Part shown: positions 25,592 to 33,832 of the stretch, in pieces
Position numbering within the stretch: the stretch's first letter is position 1
Layout: each line of letters begins with the position of its first letter
Source of the DNA: an uncultured Clostridia bacterium
GTDB taxonomy: Bacteria > Bacillota > Clostridia > TANB77 > CAG-508
Length of the DNA: 64,000 nt
Assembly (NCBI GenBank): GCA_934120045.1
Contig: CAKOTF010000005.1
Span: forward strand, 1-64,000
Reading direction: 5' to 3'
Made by a program: the position numbers and the translations under genes
Notes under the pieces: generated by a model
Told to the model about the DNA's origin: nothing
The model's input: the letters and a program-made list of their open reading frames with translations, nothing else
Databases searched by the model: none

Positions 25592-26575
25592 ATGATACCA
25601 AGAGAAAAAAATCCTGATTATATAAATTCTTTTTTAGACTATTCTATTACAATATTAAACAAATCACCAAATTCTGTAAAAGAATACAATTATGATTTAA
25701 CTAATTTTTTTAGATTTATTATGATTCGTTTTAATATGACAAATGAAGAGGATCCAGAAAAAATTGATATAACAAAATTTACAAAAAATGACTTAAGAAA
25801 AATAACACTTGAAGATATACACTCATATATTTCACATTTAGCAATTGATAATAGAGCAAAAGCCACAACAAGAGCTAGAAAAATATCAACTTTAAGAATA
25901 TTTTTTAAATATGCTACAGTTAAAGAAAAATTATTAGATGTTAATCCTGCTCAAAATCTTGAAACACCAAAACTTGAAAAAAGAATGCCAAAATATCTTT
26001 CATTAGAGCAAAGCCAAAAACTATTAAAAGTTGCTGATAGCACAGACAATCGTAATTATAAAAGAGATTTTGCGATCACTACACTTTTCCTAAACTGTGG
26101 AATGAGATTATCAGAATTAGTTGGAATTAATATTCGTGATATTGATTTTGATGAAAATAAAATGACTGTTATAGGTAAAGGAAATAAAGAACGTGTAATT
26201 TACTTAAATAAATCTTGTATTAATGCAATTAATGACTATTTAGCTTCAAGGCCTGCTCCATCTCTTATAAAACGTGATTCCAAAAATTCAGATAAAGCAC
26301 TATTTCTTAGTGAACAAAAAAAGCGTATAAGTAATAGAACTGTTCAATTAATTATTACAAAAGAATTAGAAGCGGCTGGATTAGATACAAAAAAATTATC
26401 TGTTCACAAATTAAGACATACTGCAGCAACTTTAATGTATCAATATGGTAATGTTGATATTAGAGCTTTACAAGAATTGCTTGGACATGAGAGCATCGCA
26501 ACTACTGAAATTTACACACACGTAAGTAATGAACAAGTTAGAGATGCAATTGAAAGAAACCCATTAAACCAATAA
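25592..26575 (+). CDS. xerC: Tyrosine recombinase, XerC/XerD type
   Basis: Resolves chromosome dimers by site-specific recombination at dif, or serves another Xer-like role. The N-terminal core-binding domain (about residues 8-130) has SVKEYNYDLTNFFRF. The catalytic domain has all key residues: arginine in CGMRLSELVG (about 188), lysine in GKGNKERVIY, HKLRHTAATLMYQYG (His and second Arg), GHES with the next histidine, and the nucleophile tyrosine in ATTEIYTHVS (about 310). Length of 327 residues is slightly long for Xer. The ATG has AAGGAG. It is the first plus-strand gene of a group of three; a nearby dif site was not found. Confidence 0.9.
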   Translation: MIPREKNPDYINSFLDYSITILNKSPNSVKEYNYDLTNFFRFIMIRFNMTNEEDPEKIDITKFTKNDLRKITLEDIHSYISHLAIDNRAKATTRARKISTLRIFFKYATVKEKLLDVNPAQNLETPKLEKRMPKYLSLEQSQKLLKVADSTDNRNYKRDFAITTLFLNCGMRLSELVGINIRDIDFDENKMTVIGKGNKERVIYLNKSCINAINDYLASRPAPSLIKRDSKNSDKALFLSEQKKRISNRTVQLIITKELEAAGLDTKKLSVHKLRHTAATLMYQYGNVDIRALQELLGHESIATTEIYTHVSNEQVRDAIERNPLNQ

Positions 26576-26596
26576 TATTTGAAAGGAATTATTAAT

Positions 26597-27097
26597 ATGA
26601 ATCCATTATTTAAAAATACTACAAAATATACTGAAAAAAGTTACCAACAATTTGTTAATTTTCATGGTAATAAATTTAATTTTTCTTATAATTTTTCAAC
26701 AATAATTATGCTTATTCTTATGATATATTGTATTATATACAGTATATCTCAAAAAACATTTTTACTTACCTTACTTTTTATAATAATGTTTATTTTTTAC
26801 ATTTTTATGAGAATTTATATGCCTATGAAAAGATATGTCCAGACAAAGACAAAATATGAAAATAAATCTTCATATTTTACATTTAATTTTTATAAATTTT
26901 TCTTTGAAATAGACAAAACAAGAATATATTATTTAAAATTACATAAGGTATTTGAAACAAAAGATTATTTTTACTTATATCTTGATGAAGATACTGCTTT
27001 TCTTGTAAGTAAATCTGGTTTTAAAATAGGAACACCTAAAGATTTTTCCGAATTCATAAAGAAAAAATGTATGTTTAAATATAGTAAAGAAAAGTAA
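26597..27097 (+). CDS. YcxB-like membrane protein
   Basis: A protein of about 166 residues with two adjacent membrane segments (about residues 30-50 and 53-75) and a C-terminal cytoplasmic beta-rich domain ending in LYLDEDTAFLVSKSGF and FSEFIKKK. This layout matches the YcxB-like family, whose role is unknown. The ATG at 26597 is chosen since AAAGGA stands before it; an in-frame TTG at 26579 has no site. It follows the recombinase gene with about 20 bases between, so is likely co-transcribed. Confidence 0.65.
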   Translation: MNPLFKNTTKYTEKSYQQFVNFHGNKFNFSYNFSTIIMLILMIYCIIYSISQKTFLLTLLFIIMFIFYIFMRIYMPMKRYVQTKTKYENKSSYFTFNFYKFFFEIDKTRIYYLKLHKVFETKDYFYLYLDEDTAFLVSKSGFKIGTPKDFSEFIKKKCMFKYSKEK

Positions 27098-27166
27098 TCA
27101 TATATTCGACAAAATATTCCTTCTATTCATATTATATATAAATAATATGAAAGGAGGATTTTTATT

Positions 27167-27745
27167 GTGCAATTAGAAGGAAAAAGAATTGGCTTTGTAT
27201 TTACAGGCTCATTCTGTACATTTAGAAAAACTATTGAAGAATTAAAGAAAATTGTAAAAGCGAAAGCAAAAGTAATTCCAATTATGTCAGAACATAGTTA
27301 TACAATGGATACAAAATTCGGAAATGCTATTGATTTTATAAATGAAATAGAAGATATTACAAATGAAAAAATTCTACATACAATTCAAGATGTAGAACCA
27401 TTAGGTCCAAAAGATATGCTTGATGTTTTAGTTGTTGCTCCTGCAAGTGGAAATACAATGGCAAAACTTGCAAATGATATAATTGATGGTACTGCAACAA
27501 TGGCCGTTAAATCTCACTTAAGACGTGAAAGACCTGTTGTAATAGGAATTTCTACTAATAACGGTCTTTCTGGTGCTGGTGAGAATATTGGAAAATTATT
27601 AAATAGAAAACATTACTACTTTATTCCATTTAGGCAAGATAATCCTATTACAAAACCTCGTTCTCTTGTTTTTGATCCAACTTATTTATCAAAAACTATT
27701 GAATATGCTTTAGACAATGAACAAATTCAGCCTATTATTTTATAA
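27167..27745 (+). CDS. dpaB: Dipicolinate synthase subunit B
   Basis: Flavoprotein subunit of the enzyme that makes dipicolinic acid, the calcium chelator of spore cores. The 192-residue protein has the flavoprotein pattern GKRIGFVFTGSFCTFRKT at the start, VLVVAPASGNTMAKLANDI (about residue 97), and AVKSHLRRERPVVIGISTNN. GTG start with AAGGAGG at good spacing. Subunit A, normally the preceding gene, is not adjacent; it must be elsewhere or absent. The gene implies that the organism can form spores or did so recently. Confidence 0.92.
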   Translation: MQLEGKRIGFVFTGSFCTFRKTIEELKKIVKAKAKVIPIMSEHSYTMDTKFGNAIDFINEIEDITNEKILHTIQDVEPLGPKDMLDVLVVAPASGNTMAKLANDIIDGTATMAVKSHLRRERPVVIGISTNNGLSGAGENIGKLLNRKHYYFIPFRQDNPITKPRSLVFDPTYLSKTIEYALDNEQIQPIIL

Positions 27746-27750
27746 GTAAA

Positions 27751-27777
27751 AAGAAGCGGTATTTAATACTGCTTCTT
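27751..27777. terminator. Bidirectional terminator between convergent genes
   Basis: A 12-pair stem (AAGAAGCGGTAT with ATACTGCTTCTT, one mismatch) with a 3-base loop lies between dpaB on the plus strand and the papain-like gene on the minus strand. It runs into the stop codon of the latter. Confidence 0.65.
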
Positions 27778-28321
27778 AAAAATATGTATTTTCATTCATC
27801 AACAAATATTTACCCTCATAAACTTGTTTTACACCATCTATCTTTTCAAAATCTTTAGGTTCTACAAATCTGCTTTTTTTATTAAATTTATAAATATGTG
27901 CCTTTTCTAATACATCTGCCACAAAGAAACTACAAACATATCTATTTTTGAAACGAACTGGGATTTTAAAAAATCTTAATACAATACCAATAAAATCATA
28001 TTTATATAAATCAGAATGAATTTTCATATACTTGATTATTTTTTTCAAATTTCTATATTGTTTTTTGGTAACTTCTATTTCGAATATTCTACAAGTTGTT
28101 TCATTAAATTTATTAAAAAAATCACCATCTCTATTTTCAATAACAAATCCACTGTTTATTATTGAATTTAATTCTTTTCTACCAAAGCTATATATTTTAT
28201 CACATTCTGGAGTTAATGATATTGCTATATGACTATATTTATAATGTGTAAAAAGTTTTATAAGTCTTGATGGCATTGTATGTGTATGCATCTGTATAAT
28301 ATATATCTTATTGCTTTTCAT
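27776..28321 (-). CDS. Permuted papain-like (YycO/YiiX-type) protein
   Basis: A protein of about 181 residues of the NlpC/P60-related, circularly permuted papain-like type. The family signature is a histidine-containing N-terminal half (MPSRLIKLFTHYKYSHIAIS) followed by a later cysteine (NRYVCSFFVADVLEKA, about residue 140). No signal peptide is visible. The function could be hydrolysis of a peptidoglycan or lipid amide. The ATG at 28321 (MKSNKIY) fits the AGAGGTG site; the GTG at 28333 overlaps that site. Confidence 0.72.
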   Translation of the reverse strand: MKSNKIYIIQMHTHTMPSRLIKLFTHYKYSHIAISLTPECDKIYSFGRKELNSIINSGFVIENRDGDFFNKFNETTCRIFEIEVTKKQYRNLKKIIKYMKIHSDLYKYDFIGIVLRFFKIPVRFKNRYVCSFFVADVLEKAHIYKFNKKSRFVEPKDFEKIDGVKQVYEGKYLLMNENTYF

Positions 28322-28416
28322 TTGTTTATTCACCTCTTATAATACTATTTATCTTGTTACTTTTTATTACATCTTTTTAATTGTAACACAATAGACTATA
28401 ATTGTCACTACATCAT

Positions 28417-30537
28417 TTACAAAATATTAAAAATTAATTCAACTCTGAATAAATCACCATCTAATTTCAAATTAAATACGCCTTTTTGAATCTCTGTTAA
28501 GTTCTGTGCTATTGATATCCCAAGTCCACTTCCCTCAGTTGTTCTTGATTTATCACCTCTAACAAATCTTTGCATTAATTCTTCTGCAGATATATTAAGT
28601 TTTTCTTTTGATATATTTTTTATTTCTATATATACTTCATTTGATTTTTTTATTATATCAATATATACTCTTGAATTTTCTAAAGCATATTTTGAAATAT
28701 TACTAAATAAATTTTCTACAATTCTATACATATATCTACTATCTGCTAATATATATATTTCACTTTCTTTTGCTTCTAATAATATTTCTAATTTTTTCGC
28801 CTCAAACTTATCTTCAAATTCACCAATTGCTTGATTTAATAATTCTACAATATTTATCTTCTCTAATTGTAGTTTTACATTTCCTGTAGAAACCTTTGAA
28901 GCTTCAACTAAATCCTCAATTAATTTTTTTAATCTTTGTGATTTTGAATCTAATATTTCTATATATTCATTAGCTTTTTCGTTTCTTATATCTTCCTTTT
29001 TTAATAAATCAACATAATTAATTATTGATGTTAATGGTGTTTTTATATCATGTGATACATTTGTTATTAATTCTGTTTTTAGCCTCTCACTTTTTATTCT
29101 ATCTTGTATTGCTCTCTCAAATCCATTTGATATATCATTTATATAATCAACTGATTGGTAAAATTCTGGTAAAAATTCTTTTCTTTCTAATGCATCATTA
29201 TTATTTCCTTCATACATTTCCTTTAATTTTTCTTCTATTTTATCATAATCTGCAATTGCTTTTAATAATCTAAAAATAAATATTACTACTATTACTGTTT
29301 CCAATACGGCTGTAAAAACTAAATCTTCGTGGAATATTAGTAAAATTATAACTGCAAAAAAAATAGCTATTACACAATCTAATATAAATTTCTTAGTTGT
29401 CTTATCAAAAAATTTAGATGTTCCTTTAAGTTCTTGAAAAAACTTTTCTAATTTTGAAAATAATTTTCCTAACTGTTTGAATATTTTTCCTATTATTGTA
29501 CTTTTCCAAAACGTTTTTGCTTTTAATCTTCTTACAAATGTATCAAATATTATTGCAATTACAATATATATTGAAAAATATGCTGTTACTATTAAAGAAA
29601 CTTCTAAAGATATATCAGAAGGAGTTGTCCCACCAAAAGTCATAAGCATTATTATTACCAAAATTGCTACACCTATTCCTAATATAATTTCTAATGGTAT
29701 TTTATCAAAATCTGTTGTCGAAATACCTTCTACTCCTTTTTTATGTCCTATTGATATACTTAAATATAATAAAATTAAAATTGTCATCATTGTTGATATT
29801 GGAACTAATACATAAATAACTGTTTGATATGGTTTTAAAATCTCAATAAATTCATTTGACAATGCTTGATTAGAATTCTCTGCAAATTTGGGAGTATATG
29901 ATGTATAAATTTGAAAATCTTCTACATGTGCTGTTACATATTCTAAATCACTAGTGGTTGATTTTCCTACAATAACACCATCTTCTGATCCAGTTTCAAG
30001 TTGTAAAAGTTCATCTGTTGGTCCAACTTCTACATTATTTCTTGTAAAATATTTATATGTAAATGATTCTTGATATTGTTTTGCTCTTTTTCTTAGAATT
30101 GATGAATCTGTTTCTACTTTTCCATTTACTATATTAAAAATTTTATTACCATCTACATTTGCTATATAATTCTTTATTGATTCTATTGTACTTACTTCAG
30201 ATGTTAATTCAACATTAGTAAGTGCTTTATTATTATATATTATTAAAAAATACATTCTTGGTGCCTCATAACTAAATTCACCATTTGCTGAATAAAAAAT
30301 ATATGAATCTCCATCTTCAATATTTTTATATTCTGGATTTTTATATATCAATTTTCGTGCTATGTCTGATAATCTTGTCATATATAATGACATAAATGAT
30401 TCAGATTCAAAATATTTTTCTTCATCATAATATGTGGCATCTTTTACTTGAATATAAAATATTGATATTATTAATATTCCAACAAAAATTGGTAACATTA
30501 TATAACTAAATAATTTTAGTATTCTACTGTTTCTCAT
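28417..30537 (-). CDS. Membrane sensor histidine kinase
   Basis: Senses a signal at the membrane and phosphorylates the response regulator encoded just upstream. The 706-residue protein has an N-terminal membrane segment (about 10-30), a large extracytoplasmic domain (about 31-235), several membrane segments between about 240 and 440, then the kinase core. The H-box is ERLKTELITNVSHDIKTPL (phospho-His about residue 500), the N-box RIVENLFSNISKYA, and the G2 loop GSGLGISIAQNL. The HATPase domain ends the protein. It lies 19 bases after its regulator in an operon. The nearby ABC fusions suggest that the pair controls them in response to an envelope stress or peptide. Confidence 0.9.
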   Translation of the reverse strand: MRNSRILKLFSYIMLPIFVGILIISIFYIQVKDATYYDEEKYFESESFMSLYMTRLSDIARKLIYKNPEYKNIEDGDSYIFYSANGEFSYEAPRMYFLIIYNNKALTNVELTSEVSTIESIKNYIANVDGNKIFNIVNGKVETDSSILRKRAKQYQESFTYKYFTRNNVEVGPTDELLQLETGSEDGVIVGKSTTSDLEYVTAHVEDFQIYTSYTPKFAENSNQALSNEFIEILKPYQTVIYVLVPISTMMTILILLYLSISIGHKKGVEGISTTDFDKIPLEIILGIGVAILVIIMLMTFGGTTPSDISLEVSLIVTAYFSIYIVIAIIFDTFVRRLKAKTFWKSTIIGKIFKQLGKLFSKLEKFFQELKGTSKFFDKTTKKFILDCVIAIFFAVIILLIFHEDLVFTAVLETVIVVIFIFRLLKAIADYDKIEEKLKEMYEGNNNDALERKEFLPEFYQSVDYINDISNGFERAIQDRIKSERLKTELITNVSHDIKTPLTSIINYVDLLKKEDIRNEKANEYIEILDSKSQRLKKLIEDLVEASKVSTGNVKLQLEKINIVELLNQAIGEFEDKFEAKKLEILLEAKESEIYILADSRYMYRIVENLFSNISKYALENSRVYIDIIKKSNEVYIEIKNISKEKLNISAEELMQRFVRGDKSRTTEGSGLGISIAQNLTEIQKGVFNLKLDGDLFRVELIFNIL

Positions 30538-30555
30538 TTTATTTTTTTCTCCTTA

Positions 30556-31245
30556 TTAAAGGTTTTCTACTTTATATCCAACTCCCCATATTACTTTTAA
30601 ATATTTAGGCTCTTTTGGATTTACTTCAATTTTTTCTCTTATATGTCTAATGTGTACTGCAATAATGTTTTCTGCCGCAAAACTTTCTTCTTCCCATATA
30701 TTTGTATATATTTCGTCTATTGAATATACTTTTCCTTTGTTTTGCGTTAAAAATTTCAAAATATTATATTCTGTTGGTGTAAGTTTTACTACTTTTCCAT
30801 CCACAACAACTTTTTTTAATTCATCATCAATTGTTAAATTTCCTGCTTTTATTAGTCCTGCTTTTTCTGATAAAACATTGTTTTTTGAACATCTTCTTAT
30901 AATTGCATTTACTCTTGCAATTAATTCTTCTGGATTAAATGGTTTTGTTATATAATCATCTGCCCCTATATTTAATCCATTTATTTTATCTATATCTTCT
31001 GATTTTGCTGATAATAATATTACTGGTATATCTTTGTTTTTTCTTATCTCTTCTAGTGTTTCTATTCCATCTTTTTTTGGCATCATTATATCCATTATTA
31101 TTAAATTAATTACATTATCATTTATTTGTTTTAAAGCTTCTTCTCCATCATAAGCTTTATAAATTAAATAATTTTCTTTTTCTAAATATATTTCTATTGC
31201 TTTTACTATTTCTTTGTCATCGTCTACTACTAGTATGTTATACAT
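30556..31245 (-). CDS. OmpR-family response regulator
   Basis: A 229-residue DNA-binding regulator. The receiver domain has the acidic pair DDD (residues 8-10), phosphoacceptor aspartate in INLIIMDIMMPKKDG (about 52), and the lysine in DYITKPFNPEEL (about 101). The C-terminal winged helix (about 130-229) shows KLTPTEYNILKFLTQNKG and HIRHIREKIEVNPKEPKYL. It is paired with the histidine kinase at 28417-30537. An extended -10 promoter (TGGTATAAT, 31278-31286) lies upstream. Probable targets are the ABC genes at 31378-36031, whose operon ends just before it, but this is inference. Confidence 0.94.
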   Translation of the reverse strand: MYNILVVDDDKEIVKAIEIYLEKENYLIYKAYDGEEALKQINDNVINLIIMDIMMPKKDGIETLEEIRKNKDIPVILLSAKSEDIDKINGLNIGADDYITKPFNPEELIARVNAIIRRCSKNNVLSEKAGLIKAGNLTIDDELKKVVVDGKVVKLTPTEYNILKFLTQNKGKVYSIDEIYTNIWEEESFAAENIIAVHIRHIREKIEVNPKEPKYLKVIWGVGYKVENL

Positions 31246-31277
31246 AAAAATTTCTCCTTTATAACTTTTTCTTCATT

Positions 31278-31286
31278 ATTATACCA
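31278..31286 (-). promoter_or_regulatory. Extended -10 promoter of the two-component genes
   Basis: TGGTATAAT on the minus strand, 33 bases before the ATG of the regulator. No good -35 box is seen, as is normal for an extended -10 site. Confidence 0.5.
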
Positions 31287-31339
31287 TGTTTTGAGCTATT
31301 TCGGAATATCTGTTTTATTAATTTTTTATTAAAAAGAAA

Positions 31340-31363
31340 AACAACCATTAAATTATGGTTGTT
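31340..31363 (-). terminator. Terminator of the ABC fusion operon
   Basis: An 8-pair stem (ACAACCAT with ATGGTTGT) with a 6-base loop followed by TTTTTCTTTTT on the minus strand, after the stop of the gene ending at 31378. Confidence 0.85.
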
Positions 31364-31377
31364 CTCTATTATTATAT

Positions 31378-33828
31378 TTATTCTACATCATGTCTTGCTA
31401 AAATTCTAGCAGGTCTTTTCCTTAAAATTTTAAATAATGGTAATAGTCCAACTAAAATATTAATTCCAAATATAATTAATATACTTAAACCTATTGTTTG
31501 AAAATTAACAATAAATAATCTTGATGCTGATTGAATTTTAGTAATTGATGCCAATATATATGTCATAAGTGCAATTCCTGGTGCACTCCCAAATACAGTG
31601 ATAGCAATAATTTCGCCTAAGAACATTCTATATATATCTGATTTTTTTACTCCAATTGCTCTAAATACCCCAATTTCTTTTATCCTTGATAAAAATGATG
31701 CTCTCATCATCAAATATATTTCAACTAGTGATATTGCAAGTATTATTGATGCTAATATTATTGCACTTTTAACTGAATCTTTTTTATATTCTATGTAATC
31801 TTTTCTGTCTTTTTCATATCTATCAATAATATTCAATCTATACTCATCTTTAAATTTATTCATAACTTGTGATTTATCTTTTGCATATATTGTCATTGAA
31901 TTTTGCTTATTAATTACATTATATTTTACTGTATTATTATTTACAAGATATGCCTGTAAATCTGCTTGACTATCATAATATCCAACAACTACAAGTTCTT
32001 CTCCATTTACTTGTGCTTTTATTGGTTTATTTAATTTCATAGTATCTTTATTAATTTGATTTACTATAACTTCATAATCATTTTCTGGTAATCTTCCTTT
32101 TGTTAATGTAATATCATCTAAAAATAAATTATAATCCATTACTTCACTATCTGTTGTTTCTTCTTTATAAACACTAGTAAACCAATCATTTACATTATTT
32201 GCCCCTGTGGCATTTGCAATTATATTCACAAACATTGATTTATTAACAAATATAGACTCTGCTTCTGTGTCTGCAATTCCAACTATTTTAAAGTCTTTTA
32301 AGTTTTTGATAGTTAAACTTCTTCCTAGCAAATCTTCATCTGTTTTTATTCCTAAACTTCCTGCCATTCCCATATCTGATGTAACAGATTGTACTACTCT
32401 TTTATCTACTACAATTTCATACTCATTTTCTGGCATTCTACCTTTTATTAAATTATCTGCTGTTATTGTGTCTATACCTACTAAATATCCATTAACCATT
32501 GCAGGACGTGTTGCTGTCTGATAATAATCTTTATTATTTAATGTAAATATAACTCCTCCGCTTCCAGGCAATATGTAATCAATTCCAGGCTCTTGTTCAT
32601 ATTTTAGAAAATCATCAACACTTATTGTAGTGTTTTCAACCTGTAAATAATTTCTATCTATTTGCATAAAATCTATATCTCTTACATCTAATGCACCATA
32701 TATACTACATATTGCGTATACTACAAACATACTTGATGCAAAAAATCCTAATAATAATAATTTTTTTAGTATAGTATAATTTGAAATTCTTTTAAAACCT
32801 GTAATTATTGATTTCACTATTCCATAAATTGATTTATATTTTGCTTTATATTTTTTATCAGATATATTTTCCAAATTATATTTTTCTTCATCATAAATGC
32901 TTTTATCGATCTTTTTATAATGATCATCTACTAATTCTATTGATGAATTTTCGTCAACAACTTCTACCTTGTTTTCTGATTGGATATAGATATTTCCATC
33001 TTTTATTGCTAATTTTATATTAATCTTATCTTGCTTGTTATCAGAATATATATTTACATTAATATCATCTTTATCGATATTATTAATATTTTCAAAATCT
33101 TTTAAATATAATTTGTTATCTAATCTATATTCTAATGATTCTTTTGGCTCATTTTCATAATCTTTAACAATTTTTCCATCTTGAAGTTCTATAATTCTTG
33201 AAGCATAAAAATTAGCTAAATCTACTTCATGTGTTACAAGAATTACTAATTTTTCTTTTGAAATTGCTTTTATTATATTCATTACTTGTAAAGAATTTTT
33301 ACTATCTAAGTTACCAGTTGGTTCATCTGCAATTACTATACTTGGATTTTTTACAAGTGCTCTTGCAATTGCTACTCTTTGCTTTTCTCCACCTGATAAC
33401 ATTTTAGCAGGTCTATTTCTATATCTGTACATTTTTACTGCTTCAAGAACATAATTTACTCTTTTCTGTATTTCTTTCTTATTTTTTATTCCTATCATTT
33501 TTAATGATAGTGCAACATTATCATATACAGACATATTTTCTAACAATTTATAATCTTGAAATATATATCCCATATTTAGATTTCTTATTTTATCAACTGT
33601 ATAAGCTCTTTTATGTGTTATTTTTTTACCATTTATGTATATTTTTCCACTATTAACTTTATCAAGTCCACCTATTGCATTTAATAATGTGGTTTTTCCA
33701 CTTCCTGAACTCCCTAAAATTGCAACTAATCCATTATCACCTAATTCAAGAGATGTATTATTTATGATATGCATTTGATTTCTTTTTCTTCTATTAAAAT
33801 ATTTATTTACTTTTACTAATTCTATCAT
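31378..33828 (-). CDS. ABC transporter ATPase-permease fusion
   Basis: A protein of about 816 residues with a MacB-like ATPase domain at the N-terminus (about 1-225) and an FtsX-like permease at the C-terminus (membrane segments at about 360, 690, 745 and 780), linked by a charged stretch (225-340). The ATPase has GSSGSGKTTLLNAIGG, LSGGEKQRVAIARALV, VIADEPTGNLD and LVTHE. The extracytoplasmic domain holds a repeated KGRMPENEYEIVVD / KGRLPENDYEVIVN element. The start is the ATG at 33828, since the upstream ATG at 33846 lies within the AGGAGG site. It directly follows a similar fusion; the two probably form one transporter. Confidence 0.88.
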   Translation of the reverse strand: MIELVKVNKYFNRRKRNQMHIINNTSLELGDNGLVAILGSSGSGKTTLLNAIGGLDKVNSGKIYINGKKITHKRAYTVDKIRNLNMGYIFQDYKLLENMSVYDNVALSLKMIGIKNKKEIQKRVNYVLEAVKMYRYRNRPAKMLSGGEKQRVAIARALVKNPSIVIADEPTGNLDSKNSLQVMNIIKAISKEKLVILVTHEVDLANFYASRIIELQDGKIVKDYENEPKESLEYRLDNKLYLKDFENINNIDKDDINVNIYSDNKQDKINIKLAIKDGNIYIQSENKVEVVDENSSIELVDDHYKKIDKSIYDEEKYNLENISDKKYKAKYKSIYGIVKSIITGFKRISNYTILKKLLLLGFFASSMFVVYAICSIYGALDVRDIDFMQIDRNYLQVENTTISVDDFLKYEQEPGIDYILPGSGGVIFTLNNKDYYQTATRPAMVNGYLVGIDTITADNLIKGRMPENEYEIVVDKRVVQSVTSDMGMAGSLGIKTDEDLLGRSLTIKNLKDFKIVGIADTEAESIFVNKSMFVNIIANATGANNVNDWFTSVYKEETTDSEVMDYNLFLDDITLTKGRLPENDYEVIVNQINKDTMKLNKPIKAQVNGEELVVVGYYDSQADLQAYLVNNNTVKYNVINKQNSMTIYAKDKSQVMNKFKDEYRLNIIDRYEKDRKDYIEYKKDSVKSAIILASIILAISLVEIYLMMRASFLSRIKEIGVFRAIGVKKSDIYRMFLGEIIAITVFGSAPGIALMTYILASITKIQSASRLFIVNFQTIGLSILIIFGINILVGLLPLFKILRKRPARILARHDVE

Positions 33829-33832
33829 AATA

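Noticed and set aside
25592..26575. The Xer-like recombinase as integrase of a mobile element.
   Set aside because: No direct repeats, phage or conjugation genes lie nearby; its sequence fits the chromosomal XerC/XerD group.
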